This document shows positions 16,515 to 25,645 of a stretch of DNA of 64,000 bases, piece by piece. Within the stretch, counting starts at the first letter, position 1, and every line of letters begins with the position of its first letter. The notes under the pieces were generated by a model. It was not told the DNA's origin, did no database searches, and worked only from the letters and a program-made list of their open reading frames with translations. A program made the translations under genes and the position numbers. This DNA is from Stanieria cyanosphaera PCC 7437 (lineage in GTDB: Bacteria > Cyanobacteriota > Cyanobacteriia > Cyanobacteriales > Xenococcaceae): contig NC_019748.1 in the NCBI RefSeq assembly GCF_000317575.1, positions 760,001 to 824,000 of the forward strand, read 5' to 3'.

Positions 16515-19322
16515 ATGATAGCCAAAGAAAATATAGAATCTCTTCAATGGCACGATCGCTCTGTGCAACAGCTTACTGAGCAATTAGCAACAGATCTCAT
16601 GAGTGGTTTAACTTCAACAGAAGTCAAACAGCGACAAGAGCAGTTTGGTGCTAACGAACTCAAAAGCAAACCTCTCAAAAATCCAATCATTCGATTTCTA
16701 GAACAGTTTAATCAACCTTTGCTCTATATTTTGCTCGCTGCTGGTACGATCAAAGCTTTTTTAGGACAATGGGTTAATGCTTGGGTAATTTGGGGTGTAA
16801 CCTTAATTAATGCCATTATTGGGTTTATTCAAGAAGCCAAAGCCGAAAGTGCGATCGCAGCTTTAGCTTCTGCGGTTCAAACCGAAGCTACTGTTCGCCG
16901 TAACAATCAAAAAGTGCGGGTTTCTTCAACAGAGTTAGTTCCAGGAGATTTAGTTTTACTTGCTTCTGGGGATAAAGTACCAGCCGATTTACGTTTGATT
17001 GAAGTCAAAAATTTACAGATTAATGAGTCGGCATTGACGGGGGAATCTGTTGCCGTCGAAAAAACTACCCAAATTTTTGCCTCCGATACTCCTTTAGCAG
17101 AACGCAGTAATATGGCTTATGCTGGTAGTTTCGTTACTTCTGGACAAGGAAGAGGTATTGTAGTTGCGATCGCGGAAGGAACAGAAACAGGGCGAATTTC
17201 GCAGCTAATGGAGAGGCAAACCAACCTCAGCACTCCCTTAACTCGAAAATTTGACAAATTTAGTCGAACTTTACTCTACATTATTTTAGGGGTAGCAGCA
17301 TTTACTTTTGCGATCGGTTTGGGGTATGGCAATACTTGGACGACGATGTTTGAAGCGACAGTTGCTTTAGCTGTCAGTGCCATTCCTGAAGGTTTACCTG
17401 CTGTGGTTACCGTCACTTTAGCGATTGGTGTCTCGCGGATGGCGCGTCGTCATGCCATTATTCGTAAATTACCCGCCGTCGAAACTTTAGGTAGTGCAAC
17501 AGTTATTTGTTCGGATAAAACTGGCACACTTACCGAAAACCAAATGACGGTACAAGCTATTTACGCAGGTGGTCAAAACTATTCGGTAACTGGTACGGGA
17601 TATGCACCAGAAGGAAAAATTATTTTAACAGAAACTAATTCTTCAGCAGTTGAAAACAATTCCTTCGGTTTGAATAACGAACATCTCAAATCCGAAATTG
17701 CTTTATTGGAATGCCTCAAAGCTGGTTTATTATGTAATGATTCTCATTTAGAAGTCAAACAAGGAGAATGGGTTGTGGTTGGCGATCCCACTGAAGGAGC
17801 ATTAATTGCTGCTGCTAATAAAGTGGGATTTACGCAAGTTGATTTAGAAGAGGCAATGCCTAGAGTCGATGTGATTCCCTTTGAGTCTGACTATCAATAT
17901 ATGGCAACCCTACACGACAAAGAGCTTCCAGGAGAAATAGTTCCTACTCTGGCTGAAGTGGGTAATGATCGAAACTCTTCGCTGAAAACAATTTATGTCA
18001 AAGGTTCAGTAGAAGCGATTCTGCCTCGCTGTCAGCAAATGTTAGATACTAAAGGTAATTTCGAGACTCTTCACTCAGAACGCATCCATGCAGAAGTAGA
18101 ACAAATGGCACAAAGAGGGTTACGAGTATTAGCTCTAGCGAAAAAATCCGTCTCAGCTAGCAAAAATTCCCTTGCTCACAGTGATCTTGAAACTCAACTG
18201 GTTTTTGTGGGTTTACAAGGAATGATCGATCCACCCAGACAAGAAGCAATTAGAGCCGTACGTGCCTGTCAATCAGCAGGAATACAGGTAAAAATGATTA
18301 CAGGTGACCATGCCGTTACTGCTAGAGCGATCGCTTCAAGCATGGGATTGCAGCGACAAGGAGAAGTTTTAGCCTTTACAGGACAAGAACTTACTCAAAT
18401 GAACGAGCGAGAACTAGCCAATGCGGTAGAAGATGGAGTCGTGTTTGCGCGTGTTGCTCCCGAACAAAAGCTACGTTTAGTTGAAGCTCTTCAGTCTAGA
18501 GGAGAAGTCGTTGCCATGACAGGGGATGGTGTTAATGATGCACCTGCTCTCAAGCAAGCTGATATTGGCATTGCTATGGGTAAGGCAGGCACAGAAGTAG
18601 CCAAAGAAGCAGCCGATATGATCCTGACGGACGATAACTTTGCCTCTCTAGAAGCAGCAGTAGAAGAAGGACGTACAGTTTACCGCAATTTACTTAAAGC
18701 GATCGCGTTTATTCTACCAGTTAATGGTGGTGAATCGATGACTATTGTGATCAGTGTTTTGTTGGGAAGAACTTTACCAATCCTATCTTTACAAGTTTTA
18801 TGGCTTAACATGATTAATTCAATTGCCATGACTGTTCCTTTAGCCTTTGAACCCAAATCTCAACGCGTAATGGAACAGCCTCCACGCAAACCTAATGAAC
18901 CTCTACTCAACCGCAAGCTTTTAGTACGGATTATAATCATTTCTCTGTTTAACTGGCTCTTAATTTTTGGCGTATTTGAATGGATAGAAAGCACTACAGG
19001 CAATCTCAATCTAGCTCGAACTATGGCAATTCAAGCTTTGGTTGCAGGCAGAATTTTTTATTTATTGAGTATTAGTCAGCTAGGAATTGCTCTGTTTCAA
19101 AGAATTCGAGGTCAAGCTGCAAAAATTAATGATGCTCCTGCTATTGTGATTGGTATTGTTGGTACGATCATTTTACAAATCATTTTTAGTCAATGGAGTT
19201 TAATGAATACTTTATTCTCCACCGCACCATTAAACTTAAATCAATGGTTAATTTGTCTATTAGTTGGTTTACCAATGATATTAGTAGCCACCTTAGTCAA
19301 TCGCTTAGATCCGCAGTCATAA
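16515..19322 (+). CDS. P2-type cation-transporting ATPase
   Basis: The 935-residue P-type ATPase has an N-terminal cation-ATPase domain, the actuator motif LTGES (near 176), the phosphorylation motif DKTGTLT (Asp334), a nucleotide-binding domain, the hinge motif MTGDGVNDAPALKQADIGIAMG near 672 and a C-terminal group of membrane helices. TM4 carries PEGLPA, as in Ca2+ pumps, and TM5 carries NGGES (N-x-x-E as in SERCA). TM6 reads LWLNMINSIAMTVPLAFEP, so the Asp of SERCA TM6 is replaced by Ser. The ion could be Ca2+, Na+, K+ or Mn2+; Ca2+ should not be assumed. It has its own upstream region and a good Shine-Dalgarno sequence. Confidence 0.93.
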   Translation: MIAKENIESLQWHDRSVQQLTEQLATDLMSGLTSTEVKQRQEQFGANELKSKPLKNPIIRFLEQFNQPLLYILLAAGTIKAFLGQWVNAWVIWGVTLINAIIGFIQEAKAESAIAALASAVQTEATVRRNNQKVRVSSTELVPGDLVLLASGDKVPADLRLIEVKNLQINESALTGESVAVEKTTQIFASDTPLAERSNMAYAGSFVTSGQGRGIVVAIAEGTETGRISQLMERQTNLSTPLTRKFDKFSRTLLYIILGVAAFTFAIGLGYGNTWTTMFEATVALAVSAIPEGLPAVVTVTLAIGVSRMARRHAIIRKLPAVETLGSATVICSDKTGTLTENQMTVQAIYAGGQNYSVTGTGYAPEGKIILTETNSSAVENNSFGLNNEHLKSEIALLECLKAGLLCNDSHLEVKQGEWVVVGDPTEGALIAAANKVGFTQVDLEEAMPRVDVIPFESDYQYMATLHDKELPGEIVPTLAEVGNDRNSSLKTIYVKGSVEAILPRCQQMLDTKGNFETLHSERIHAEVEQMAQRGLRVLALAKKSVSASKNSLAHSDLETQLVFVGLQGMIDPPRQEAIRAVRACQSAGIQVKMITGDHAVTARAIASSMGLQRQGEVLAFTGQELTQMNERELANAVEDGVVFARVAPEQKLRLVEALQSRGEVVAMTGDGVNDAPALKQADIGIAMGKAGTEVAKEAADMILTDDNFASLEAAVEEGRTVYRNLLKAIAFILPVNGGESMTIVISVLLGRTLPILSLQVLWLNMINSIAMTVPLAFEPKSQRVMEQPPRKPNEPLLNRKLLVRIIIISLFNWLLIFGVFEWIESTTGNLNLARTMAIQALVAGRIFYLLSISQLGIALFQRIRGQAAKINDAPAIVIGIVGTIILQIIFSQWSLMNTLFSTAPLNLNQWLICLLVGLPMILVATLVNRLDPQS

Positions 19323-19558
19323 CTCTCGGTACTTAAACAATTTTGCTAGTCAATGGTACACCGCTTGAGCATTATTTTCTAAAGCGATCGCTTTTATCTA
19401 ATACTAAATCCGATTTTCAAAACCGTGATTGAATATGCTCCCTGACCGTGAGAGATGCTCTCGGTCAAAACCCACTTTTAAGTTGATACTCCTAAATTCT
19501 TTTAAACTCTTCTGCCTAAGTGATGTATGACAACAGGATTTGGTATATTCATTCCATT

Positions 19559-19846
19559 TTACTTATGAGCGATAGGCTGTGAAGTGAATAAATATTTCTT
19601 CAGATATTTGTCAAAAGTGGGGTCTTGCCGACGAATCCACTCTAAAAGCATTGCTGCGTGTTCTTTTTCTTCATCTCTATTGTGAGAAAGGATCGCTTTG
19701 AGTTCGGAGTCGTGACAGGCATTTACTCTTTGATTATACCAGTCTACCGCTTCCAACTCCTCCATCAGTGAGGTGATGGCACGGTGCATTTCTCTGGTTA
19801 CTCCTGTCAATTCATGAACTGGTTCGTGGTAGCCTTCGTTTGACAT
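19559..19846 (-). CDS. Encapsulin-type ferritin-like protein (EncFtn family), no shell gene nearby
   Basis: The start at 19846 is fixed by AGGAGG seven bases upstream; an in-frame extension to 19888 lacks a site. The 95-residue product MSNEGYHEPVHELTGVTREM matches the encapsulated-ferritin family: two helices with SLMEELEAVDWYNQR (26-40) and SHNRDEEKEHAAMLLEWIRR (54-73). E30, E60 and H63 (ExxH) fit the di-iron ligands that form between two subunits. Such proteins oxidise Fe(II), normally as cargo inside encapsulin nanocompartments. No encapsulin gene is adjacent, and the C-terminus (LFTSQPIAHK) has no obvious targeting peptide. Neighbours are a cation ATPase and an MscS channel. Confidence 0.85.
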   Translation of the reverse strand: MSNEGYHEPVHELTGVTREMHRAITSLMEELEAVDWYNQRVNACHDSELKAILSHNRDEEKEHAAMLLEWIRRQDPTFDKYLKKYLFTSQPIAHK

Positions 19847-19958
19847 AGCGATCCTCCTACTCCCGATACTTTTGATTTTACCTGACACAGTTATTACCAG
19901 AGCGTTGAAACTGTAGCGTCGCTAAAAAAATATTTCTGAGGTACAGCTAAAATTTTGA

Positions 19959-20126
19959 TTAAAACGTTACAGCGTAATTGCGACAGAAATTAAAGCCATC
20001 AGCTAAGTCTAATTTTTCTTGAATCGAGTTGAGAGTACATTCATATTTAATTTCTTTCTTTGCGATCAATCTCTGTAAATATAAAAAATAATTATTTATA
20101 GCCTTACCATATATTGTATCTTCCAA
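19959..20126 (-). CDS. Possible short ORF or gene remnant (55 aa)
   Basis: This minus-strand frame begins at TTG (20126) and reads through KAINNYFLYLQRLIAKKEI and SIQEKLDLADGFNFCRNYA before TAA. The frame stays open further upstream into the antisense of the MscS gene start, without an ATG. The amphipathic, protein-like composition suggests a real peptide or the tail of a lost gene, but no ribosome binding site supports it and I recognise no family. Confidence 0.25.
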   Translation of the reverse strand: MEDTIYGKAINNYFLYLQRLIAKKEIKYECTLNSIQEKLDLADGFNFCRNYAVTF

Positions 20127-20191
20127 AACAGACGGCAGATTAAATTTAGCCTGCGTTAAGATAAGTAACTTGTTTCGTGTAACAGAAGAGA

Positions 20192-21802
20192 ATGTTTAAA
20201 AAACGTTATTTCTGGGCTACTTTATTGTTATCATTCTGTTTTGCTTGGTTCATTTCTTTACCTGTTCAAGCACAACTTCCAGTTCCAGGAATTAGGGATT
20301 TAATTCTCGACTATAATTTTTTGAACCAAAGAACAGAAAATCCCATTGAAGTTGCTTGTATTCGTTTAGATGGTCGTTGTTTGTTTCAAATTGCTTTTCC
20401 CCAATCAAATTTATCAGAAAGAATTGATGAAATTCAGACTCGTTTAAATCAGATCAAAACCCAATATTTAAACAGAAATAAGCCTCAACTAGAAATTACT
20501 CAGGAAAGAAGAGGTAATTCTCAATACGTTTATGTTAATTTAGGCAATAATCCAATTTTACTGTTAACAGTAACTAGCGCAGATGCTGCTTTAGATGGAC
20601 TTACTATTGAAACCAAAGCAGAACAAATTGCCACACAGGTAGAGAATGGTTTAGAACAAGCTCAACAAGAAAGACAAACAAAATTTCTAGTTCGTCAAGC
20701 AATTATTTCAGGAATTTTAGCATTCTTCATAGTTATTACTAGTTTAATTATTGCTCGTTGGCAAAACAAATCAAAAAAAATCAAACAAGAATTAAAGCCA
20801 TCAAATCTTTCTAAATCTTCACCTTTATCAATTCGTCTTCGTCAACAACTACACTGGAATCTTAAAGAAATTCAACATCGATTTTTTCAGATAGTTCAAG
20901 TTGGTTTATGGGGAGGAGGAATACTTATAATTTTAGGTTTATTTCCTCAAACTAGAGTTTTACAATTAATTATTATTACAGGTATTCGTATCCCTTTAAG
21001 AGTAAGTTTAATCGGTTTACTTACTTATGTTATCATTCGCCTTTCTTATGTTATTATCAATCGTTTTACTTCAAGTTTTGTGAGTAGTAATCTACTTAGT
21101 CCTAGAGCTAACCGCAGAATGCAATTAAGGGTAACTACCGTTTCTAGAGTTAGCAAAAGCATTGTAACTATTATTTGGTTAACAATTGGTTTTATTGTCG
21201 CTCTTTCAGTAATTGGAATTAATGTTGCTCCTTTACTAGCTGGTGCAGGGATTTTAGGTTTAGCTATTTCTCTAGCTTCACAAAACCTAATTAAAGATGC
21301 GATCAATGGCTTTTTTATTATTCTTGAAGATCAATATGCTGTTGGTGATGTAATTGATGTTGGTGGGATTGGTGGTTTAGTTGAAAATATTAATTTACGC
21401 ATCACTCAAGTAAGAGATGGCGAAGGAAGATTAATTACTATTCCTAATAGTGAAATTAAAATTGTTGCCAATCTTTCTAGTCAATGGTCAAGAGCAGATC
21501 TAAATATTCCTGTTGATTATCATACAGATATTGATAAAGCATTGCATTTAATTCATCAAGTAGCCGATGAAATTTGTCAAGATGAAAATTGGCGCGAGCA
21601 AATTATTGAATCTCCTCAAATTTTAGGAGTAGATAACTTTGCCGACCGCGGTATTTTAATTCGAGTTTGGATTAAAACTGAACCATTAAAACAATGGGAA
21701 GTGGCAAGAGAATTTCGTCGTCGCATTAAAATTGCTTTTGATCAAGCAGAAATTCCTATTCCCCCACCACAACAACAAGTATGGCTTAATCGTACTCATT
21801 AA
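20192..21802 (+). CDS. Small-conductance mechanosensitive channel (MscS family)
   Basis: The 536-residue protein has a signal peptide (1-28, ending VQA), a periplasmic domain (about 30-165) and about five membrane helices. The MscS pore helix and beta domain follow: VAPLLAGAGILGLAISLAS (near 346), QNLIKDAINGFFIILEDQY and GDVIDVGGIGGLVENINLR. The C-terminal alpha/beta domain (about 440-520) is present. Such channels open under membrane tension and release solutes on osmotic downshift. The extra periplasmic domain makes it longer than E. coli MscS (286 aa) and like the large cyanobacterial MscS proteins. A small hairpin lies right after the stop. Confidence 0.92.
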   Translation: MFKKRYFWATLLLSFCFAWFISLPVQAQLPVPGIRDLILDYNFLNQRTENPIEVACIRLDGRCLFQIAFPQSNLSERIDEIQTRLNQIKTQYLNRNKPQLEITQERRGNSQYVYVNLGNNPILLLTVTSADAALDGLTIETKAEQIATQVENGLEQAQQERQTKFLVRQAIISGILAFFIVITSLIIARWQNKSKKIKQELKPSNLSKSSPLSIRLRQQLHWNLKEIQHRFFQIVQVGLWGGGILIILGLFPQTRVLQLIIITGIRIPLRVSLIGLLTYVIIRLSYVIINRFTSSFVSSNLLSPRANRRMQLRVTTVSRVSKSIVTIIWLTIGFIVALSVIGINVAPLLAGAGILGLAISLASQNLIKDAINGFFIILEDQYAVGDVIDVGGIGGLVENINLRITQVRDGEGRLITIPNSEIKIVANLSSQWSRADLNIPVDYHTDIDKALHLIHQVADEICQDENWREQIIESPQILGVDNFADRGILIRVWIKTEPLKQWEVAREFRRRIKIAFDQAEIPIPPPQQQVWLNRTH

Positions 21803-21804
21803 AA

Positions 21805-21821
21805 TTCCTGTGACGCAGGAA
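21805..21821 (+). terminator. Small hairpin just after the MscS gene
   Basis: TTCCTG and CAGGAA pair around TGACG two bases after the stop codon. The stem has only 6 bp and no U-run follows, so it is a weak terminator or an mRNA-stabilising end at best. Confidence 0.3.
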
Positions 21822-21946
21822 AGTTAACTCGAATAATGCTATTATATGAAGTCCGCTTCAATAGTTCCACATCAATTTTGACGCTTGAGACACTGAAACG
21901 GGGAGACTGAGAAAATTTTATTCCTATTAATTAAAAGGACTTGATA

Positions 21947-22219
21947 TTACTTTAATTCTTGAAGTACTTGAAGCAGTAATTGTGTAAAAACATCATCATC
22001 TAATCTTTGTAAAGCTTCCATCAAAATATCAACATCTGATGCTTTAGTAGTTGAGGCAAACTTTTTTAAAGGAATTAACATTGATAGATGAGTAATTAAT
22101 TGAATTAAATCTTCACGAATTTGCGATCGCTTTGCTTTTAATACCCTCATCGTACGACGAATTGAACGTTCTTTTTCAAATTCTATTATTAAAGCATCTT
22201 TTTCTGGAGGTTCATTCAT
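21947..22219 (-). CDS. Small helical hypothetical protein (90 aa)
   Basis: A 90-residue, mostly helical, charged protein. It starts MNEPPEKDALIIEFEKERSI, has a basic middle (RRTMRVLKAKRSQIREDLI) and ends in a leucine-rich amphipathic helix (DDDVFTQLLLQVLQELK). No signal, membrane segment or known motif is visible. It stands alone between MscS (convergent) and a 317-base gap. The coding pattern is convincing, but the function is unknown. Confidence 0.6.
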   Translation of the reverse strand: MNEPPEKDALIIEFEKERSIRRTMRVLKAKRSQIREDLIQLITHLSMLIPLKKFASTTKASDVDILMEALQRLDDDVFTQLLLQVLQELK

Positions 22220-22536
22220 CGCTAAAATCTATCTCAAAAAGTATGAACAAATCCCCATCTTGACAACAGTCACTTCAAGAGATTTACTCCTTGCATTAAA
22301 ACCTAATTTAATTAGTAGCGAACATATGTTTTTAATTTAAATTTAAATAGCTCTAAATATTAAAAAATTAGTGAAAATAAAGTAATAGTAAGATTGCGAT
22401 CCCCTTACTTATAGTTAAACGTCTTAATTTAACTTAGATAACAGTGACAATAAAATTAAATGATTATAAAAAAACTCTCCATAATGAAGAGTAACCTAAA
22501 ATTAGTTAGATATTATTTAATTAAATTTGAATTTGT
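22220..22536. other. AT-rich intergenic region
   Basis: About 320 bases, strongly AT-rich, upstream of the 90-aa gene and downstream of the DJ-1 gene, both on the minus strand. A weak inverted repeat (ACTCT/AGAGT) near 22473-22492 could end the DJ-1 transcript. Nothing else was recognised. Confidence 0.4.
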
Positions 22537-23145
22537 TTACACTTGTCCTACTAAAATACTATCTTCTTGAGTAATTTTAGTACCTAAAACTTTTAAAAAG
22601 GCAGCCAACCAGCGAGGATGTGCTGGCCAAGCAGGTGCAGTAACTAAATTACCATCCGCAATCGCATCATCAACGGCAAGTTCTACATATTCACCACCTG
22701 CCAGACGCACTTCAGGACTACAAGCAGGGTATGCCGAACAACGTTTACCTCGAATAACATCAGCAGCAGCTAGTAATTGTGCGCCATGACATATAGCTGC
22801 GATCGGTTTATTGTCATCAGCAAAATGTTGCACCAAACTAATTACAGTTTGATTTAAACGTAGATATTCTGGTGCGCGTCCTCCTGGAATGACTAAGGCA
22901 TCATAATCTGCGGGATTAATTTGTTCAAAGGTAGCATTAAGAGTAAAGTTATGACCTTTCTTTTCGCTATAAGTTTGCTCGCCTTCAAAATCATGAATAG
23001 CAGTAGCCACTTTTTCTCCAGATTTTTTATGAGGACAAATAGCATGAACTGTATGTCCTACTACTTGTAAAGCTTGAAAAGGAACCATCACTTCATAATC
23101 TTCAACAAAATCTCCTACCAACATCAAAATTTTTTTTCCAGACAT
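22537..23145 (-). CDS. DJ-1/PfpI family protein
   Basis: The 202-residue protein has the family's nucleophile elbow [10 protein letters not shown] (Cys119, His120), an acidic partner Glu15 in GDFVEDYE and the strand-loop [13 protein letters not shown] (85-95). Members act as glyoxalases, deglycases, chaperones or peptidases in stress protection; sequence alone does not choose between them. The start is supported by AGGAG eight bases upstream of the ATG. It is 61 bases downstream of the BrkB-family gene, both on the minus strand. Confidence 0.9.
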   Translation of the reverse strand: MSGKKILMLVGDFVEDYEVMVPFQALQVVGHTVHAICPHKKSGEKVATAIHDFEGEQTYSEKKGHNFTLNATFEQINPADYDALVIPGGRAPEYLRLNQTVISLVQHFADDNKPIAAICHGAQLLAAADVIRGKRCSAYPACSPEVRLAGGEYVELAVDDAIADGNLVTAPAWPAHPRWLAAFLKVLGTKITQEDSILVGQV

Positions 23146-23206
23146 TTTAAACTCCTAATAGCTGATAGTATTATTTTACTTTTACTAATTTTAATGAAAA
23201 TTTTTT

Positions 23207-24319
23207 TTAGTGATTTTTAAATTTTTCCTGCTTTATTTCTGCAACAATAATATTTAACTGCGCTCCCAATAACATTACTAATGAACTAAGATGTAGCCAT
23301 AACATAAGTACAATAATTGTGCTAATTGCTCCATAAATTTTGTTATACATTCCCACCCAAGCAACATAAAAACGGAATAATCCTGAAACTACGACCCAAG
23401 AAACTGAAGCTAAAATTGCACCTGGTATAATTGGAGTTCCTTTGTTCCAATGACTTGTGCCAAAACGATAAATAAAAGCAAAGGCGACTGCAATAATTAC
23501 TAAAGCCAGAGGAAAACTTAATAATCGCCAAATACTTATTAAAAGAGTAAGAAACGTTTTTTCAATATTAGAATTAATAATTAAACTACTTACAAATAAA
23601 AATAGATAATAAACCAATTGAGTTGAAAATATTCCACTAACAAATATAAAAATAGTTAAAAGATATTTATTGTTTTTTTTGTTTAACTTAAAATTAATTT
23701 GACGAACTTGGTTGATTAAATATACAGCCGTAGAAATAATTGTTAGAATAAAAATAATAGTAAATATTTTCCAAGTAATTAACAATAAACTTGCCCAGTT
23801 TTGCTGAAGAGCAAATCTCAATAAAAAATCGCCAACTATCAACAAAAATGAAGCAATAGTTAATAAAAAGAAAGTACCAATAGTAAGTAAGATTGCAACA
23901 AACTTATGTTGCCAAAAAGAACGTTTTAATGATTGAGGAACTTGATATATGTGATCGAGTGCATTCATAGCTGCACTTAAAACACCAGAAAAAACCCAGA
24001 TTGCTATTAAAAAAATAAAAGAAAACCAACTCTTTTCTTCAGGTAGTTTGACTTTATCAATAAAATCTAGCAGCAATTGCCAAACTTGTGGCGGAAATAT
24101 CCCTGTAAAACGAATAGCTAAATTAACTAACGTAGATTTAAGCGAATTTTCAAATAAACCGATCGCAGTAACAATAGCCAAAATTGCAGGAAACAAACCG
24201 AGCATTCCGTTAAATGCCATTTCCGAGGCTAAACCCGTTAAACGATTTTTAACCGCATAAACTACCATCTTCTTGAGCGTTGCCCAATTTAGATAACTCC
24301 AGAAATTGAAAAAAAACAT
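23207..24319 (-). CDS. YihY/BrkB-family membrane protein (second copy)
   Basis: The 370-residue protein has about six membrane helices and family blocks GLASEMAFNGMLGLFPAILAI (30-50), FSGVLSAAMNALDHIYQVP, GTPIIPGAILASVSWVVVS and IVLMLWLHLSSLVMLLGAQLN. It is more AT-rich and longer than the paralogue at 8901-9848, with an extended central region of lysine- and asparagine-rich loops. Family function is unresolved. The nearest upstream gene on the same strand, the BlaI-M56 pair, is 61 bases away. Confidence 0.88.
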   Translation of the reverse strand: MFFFNFWSYLNWATLKKMVVYAVKNRLTGLASEMAFNGMLGLFPAILAIVTAIGLFENSLKSTLVNLAIRFTGIFPPQVWQLLLDFIDKVKLPEEKSWFSFIFLIAIWVFSGVLSAAMNALDHIYQVPQSLKRSFWQHKFVAILLTIGTFFLLTIASFLLIVGDFLLRFALQQNWASLLLITWKIFTIIFILTIISTAVYLINQVRQINFKLNKKNNKYLLTIFIFVSGIFSTQLVYYLFLFVSSLIINSNIEKTFLTLLISIWRLLSFPLALVIIAVAFAFIYRFGTSHWNKGTPIIPGAILASVSWVVVSGLFRFYVAWVGMYNKIYGAISTIIVLMLWLHLSSLVMLLGAQLNIIVAEIKQEKFKNH

Positions 24320-24380
24320 GATTTTCTGAGCTTAAATCTACTTTAATTAGGGCGGTAGCTCTTCATAATTAATGATTGAT

Positions 24381-25223
24381 TTAATAATGAAGTGGAATAG
24401 TTAATAAAGGTATAAATAATAAAATCAGCCAACTCCAACTATACCATTGAGGAGAAGAAATTTGTTGTGGTTCTGCCAAGATAAAATCTATTCTTTCACT
24501 TAAACGTCCTTGGAGTAAATTACAACTAAAATTGGCACAAAATATAGCAGGAGATTCTAGTGGATTTCTAACAATTTTGATTAAAGATTCTGCAAGTAAA
24601 AGTGGGTCAGCTTCCTGCGCTGCTTTGAGATCTGCTCTGACTTCTCTTAATAATAAAAGTTCTTGCCATAATAATTCACTATTCGGTAACCAACCAGTTA
24701 AATAACGTAGCCAACCTAACCAAAAATACCAAAAATTATCGCGATAATAAACGTGAGCTTGTTCGTGAGCTAATACTACTGCCAAATGCTCTTGATCCAA
24801 CAATTCTAACAAGCCTTGACTAATAACTAATTGAGAATTCCAAAAACCAATTTGCGCGCTATAAGGAAAATTAGTTGGTAAAATGCGAACTGTTTGTTGC
24901 TCTAAAATTTTTTGTTCGTATTGGCTAATTTGATTGCTTAATTGATAGCCCTGATAAGCTAATTTTAATAATAAACCAACAGACGCGATCGCAAAACCAA
25001 TGGCCAAACTATAACCCAACCAACTTGCCTGCATTCCCAACATTTGCCCTTGAAAACCCATGCAAATAACAGCTATAGCAGTAGAAAGAAGTAACAAAGG
25101 AGGAAAAATTAAACTAAAGAGCGATCGCTGCCAACGTTGTTTCCAAGTACCTGTAGGTTTTAACTCGATACATCGTAAACCCCAAGCAATAATTAAAGCA
25201 GTTAAAATCATCATTAAATGCAT
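24381..25223 (-). CDS. M56-family (BlaR1/MecR1-like) membrane metallopeptidase
   Basis: The 280-residue protein has membrane helices near 2-18, 37-58, 68-90 and 260-278. The zinc motif HEQAH (153-157) is followed by the downstream Glu of LLREVRAD (near 194). In BlaR1/MecR1 systems the peptidase relays a signal that leads to cleavage of a BlaI-type repressor. Here the start overlaps the stop of the BlaI-like gene (TAATG), so the two are translationally coupled. There is no penicillin-binding sensor domain, so the signal is not necessarily a beta-lactam. Confidence 0.88.
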   Translation of the reverse strand: MHLMMILTALIIAWGLRCIELKPTGTWKQRWQRSLFSLIFPPLLLLSTAIAVICMGFQGQMLGMQASWLGYSLAIGFAIASVGLLLKLAYQGYQLSNQISQYEQKILEQQTVRILPTNFPYSAQIGFWNSQLVISQGLLELLDQEHLAVVLAHEQAHVYYRDNFWYFWLGWLRYLTGWLPNSELLWQELLLLREVRADLKAAQEADPLLLAESLIKIVRNPLESPAIFCANFSCNLLQGRLSERIDFILAEPQQISSPQWYSWSWLILLFIPLLTIPLHY

Positions 25224-25645
25224 TATCTTTCTTCCTCCCGCTGAGAACGAATTGCTTGAATTCGAGCCGTAATTGCTTCAATTTGCTCTAAGCTCACTAC
25301 ATCTAAGCTATCAACAAAAGAGGCTACTAAGTCAGGATTACTAATTGCTAAAAAGCGATTTAGATGTTCATAAGATTTGAGTGCTTGTGCTTGCTCTTTA
25401 GAAACCATTGGTTGCCAGTAAAAAACCTTACCTTGTTTATGACATTTGAGCCAGCCTTTAGCAGTTAAACGTCTTAGTACTGTAGTTACCGAAGTATATG
25501 CTAAGTCACGATTAGGATCGGCTAAAATTCTCTGATGAACATCTTTGACAGTAGCGTTTTTTAATTGCCAAACAATTTCTAGTATTTCTGTTTCTAAAGG
25601 TCCAAGAGAAAGTTTTTTCGGTCGATATTCTGGCAGAGGAGACAT
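25223..25645 (-). CDS. BlaI/MecI/CopY-family repressor
   Basis: The 140-residue protein has an N-terminal winged helix (about 10-75) with LGPLETEILEIVWQLKNATVK, AYTSVTTVLRRLTAKGWLK and a wing KVFYWQPM. A helical dimerisation domain follows, including FLAISNPDLVASFVDSLD. It is expected to repress its own operon with the M56 peptidase and be inactivated by proteolysis. The TAATG overlap with the M56 gene supports a two-gene operon. Targets beyond the operon cannot be seen. Confidence 0.9.
   Translation of the reverse strand: MSPLPEYRPKKLSLGPLETEILEIVWQLKNATVKDVHQRILADPNRDLAYTSVTTVLRRLTAKGWLKCHKQGKVFYWQPMVSKEQAQALKSYEHLNRFLAISNPDLVASFVDSLDVVSLEQIEAITARIQAIRSQREEER

Noticed and set aside
19444-19466. 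Hairpin GACCG...CGGTC after the P-type ATPase as terminator
   Set aside because: The stem has a bulge, lies about 120 bases beyond the stop and has no U-run.
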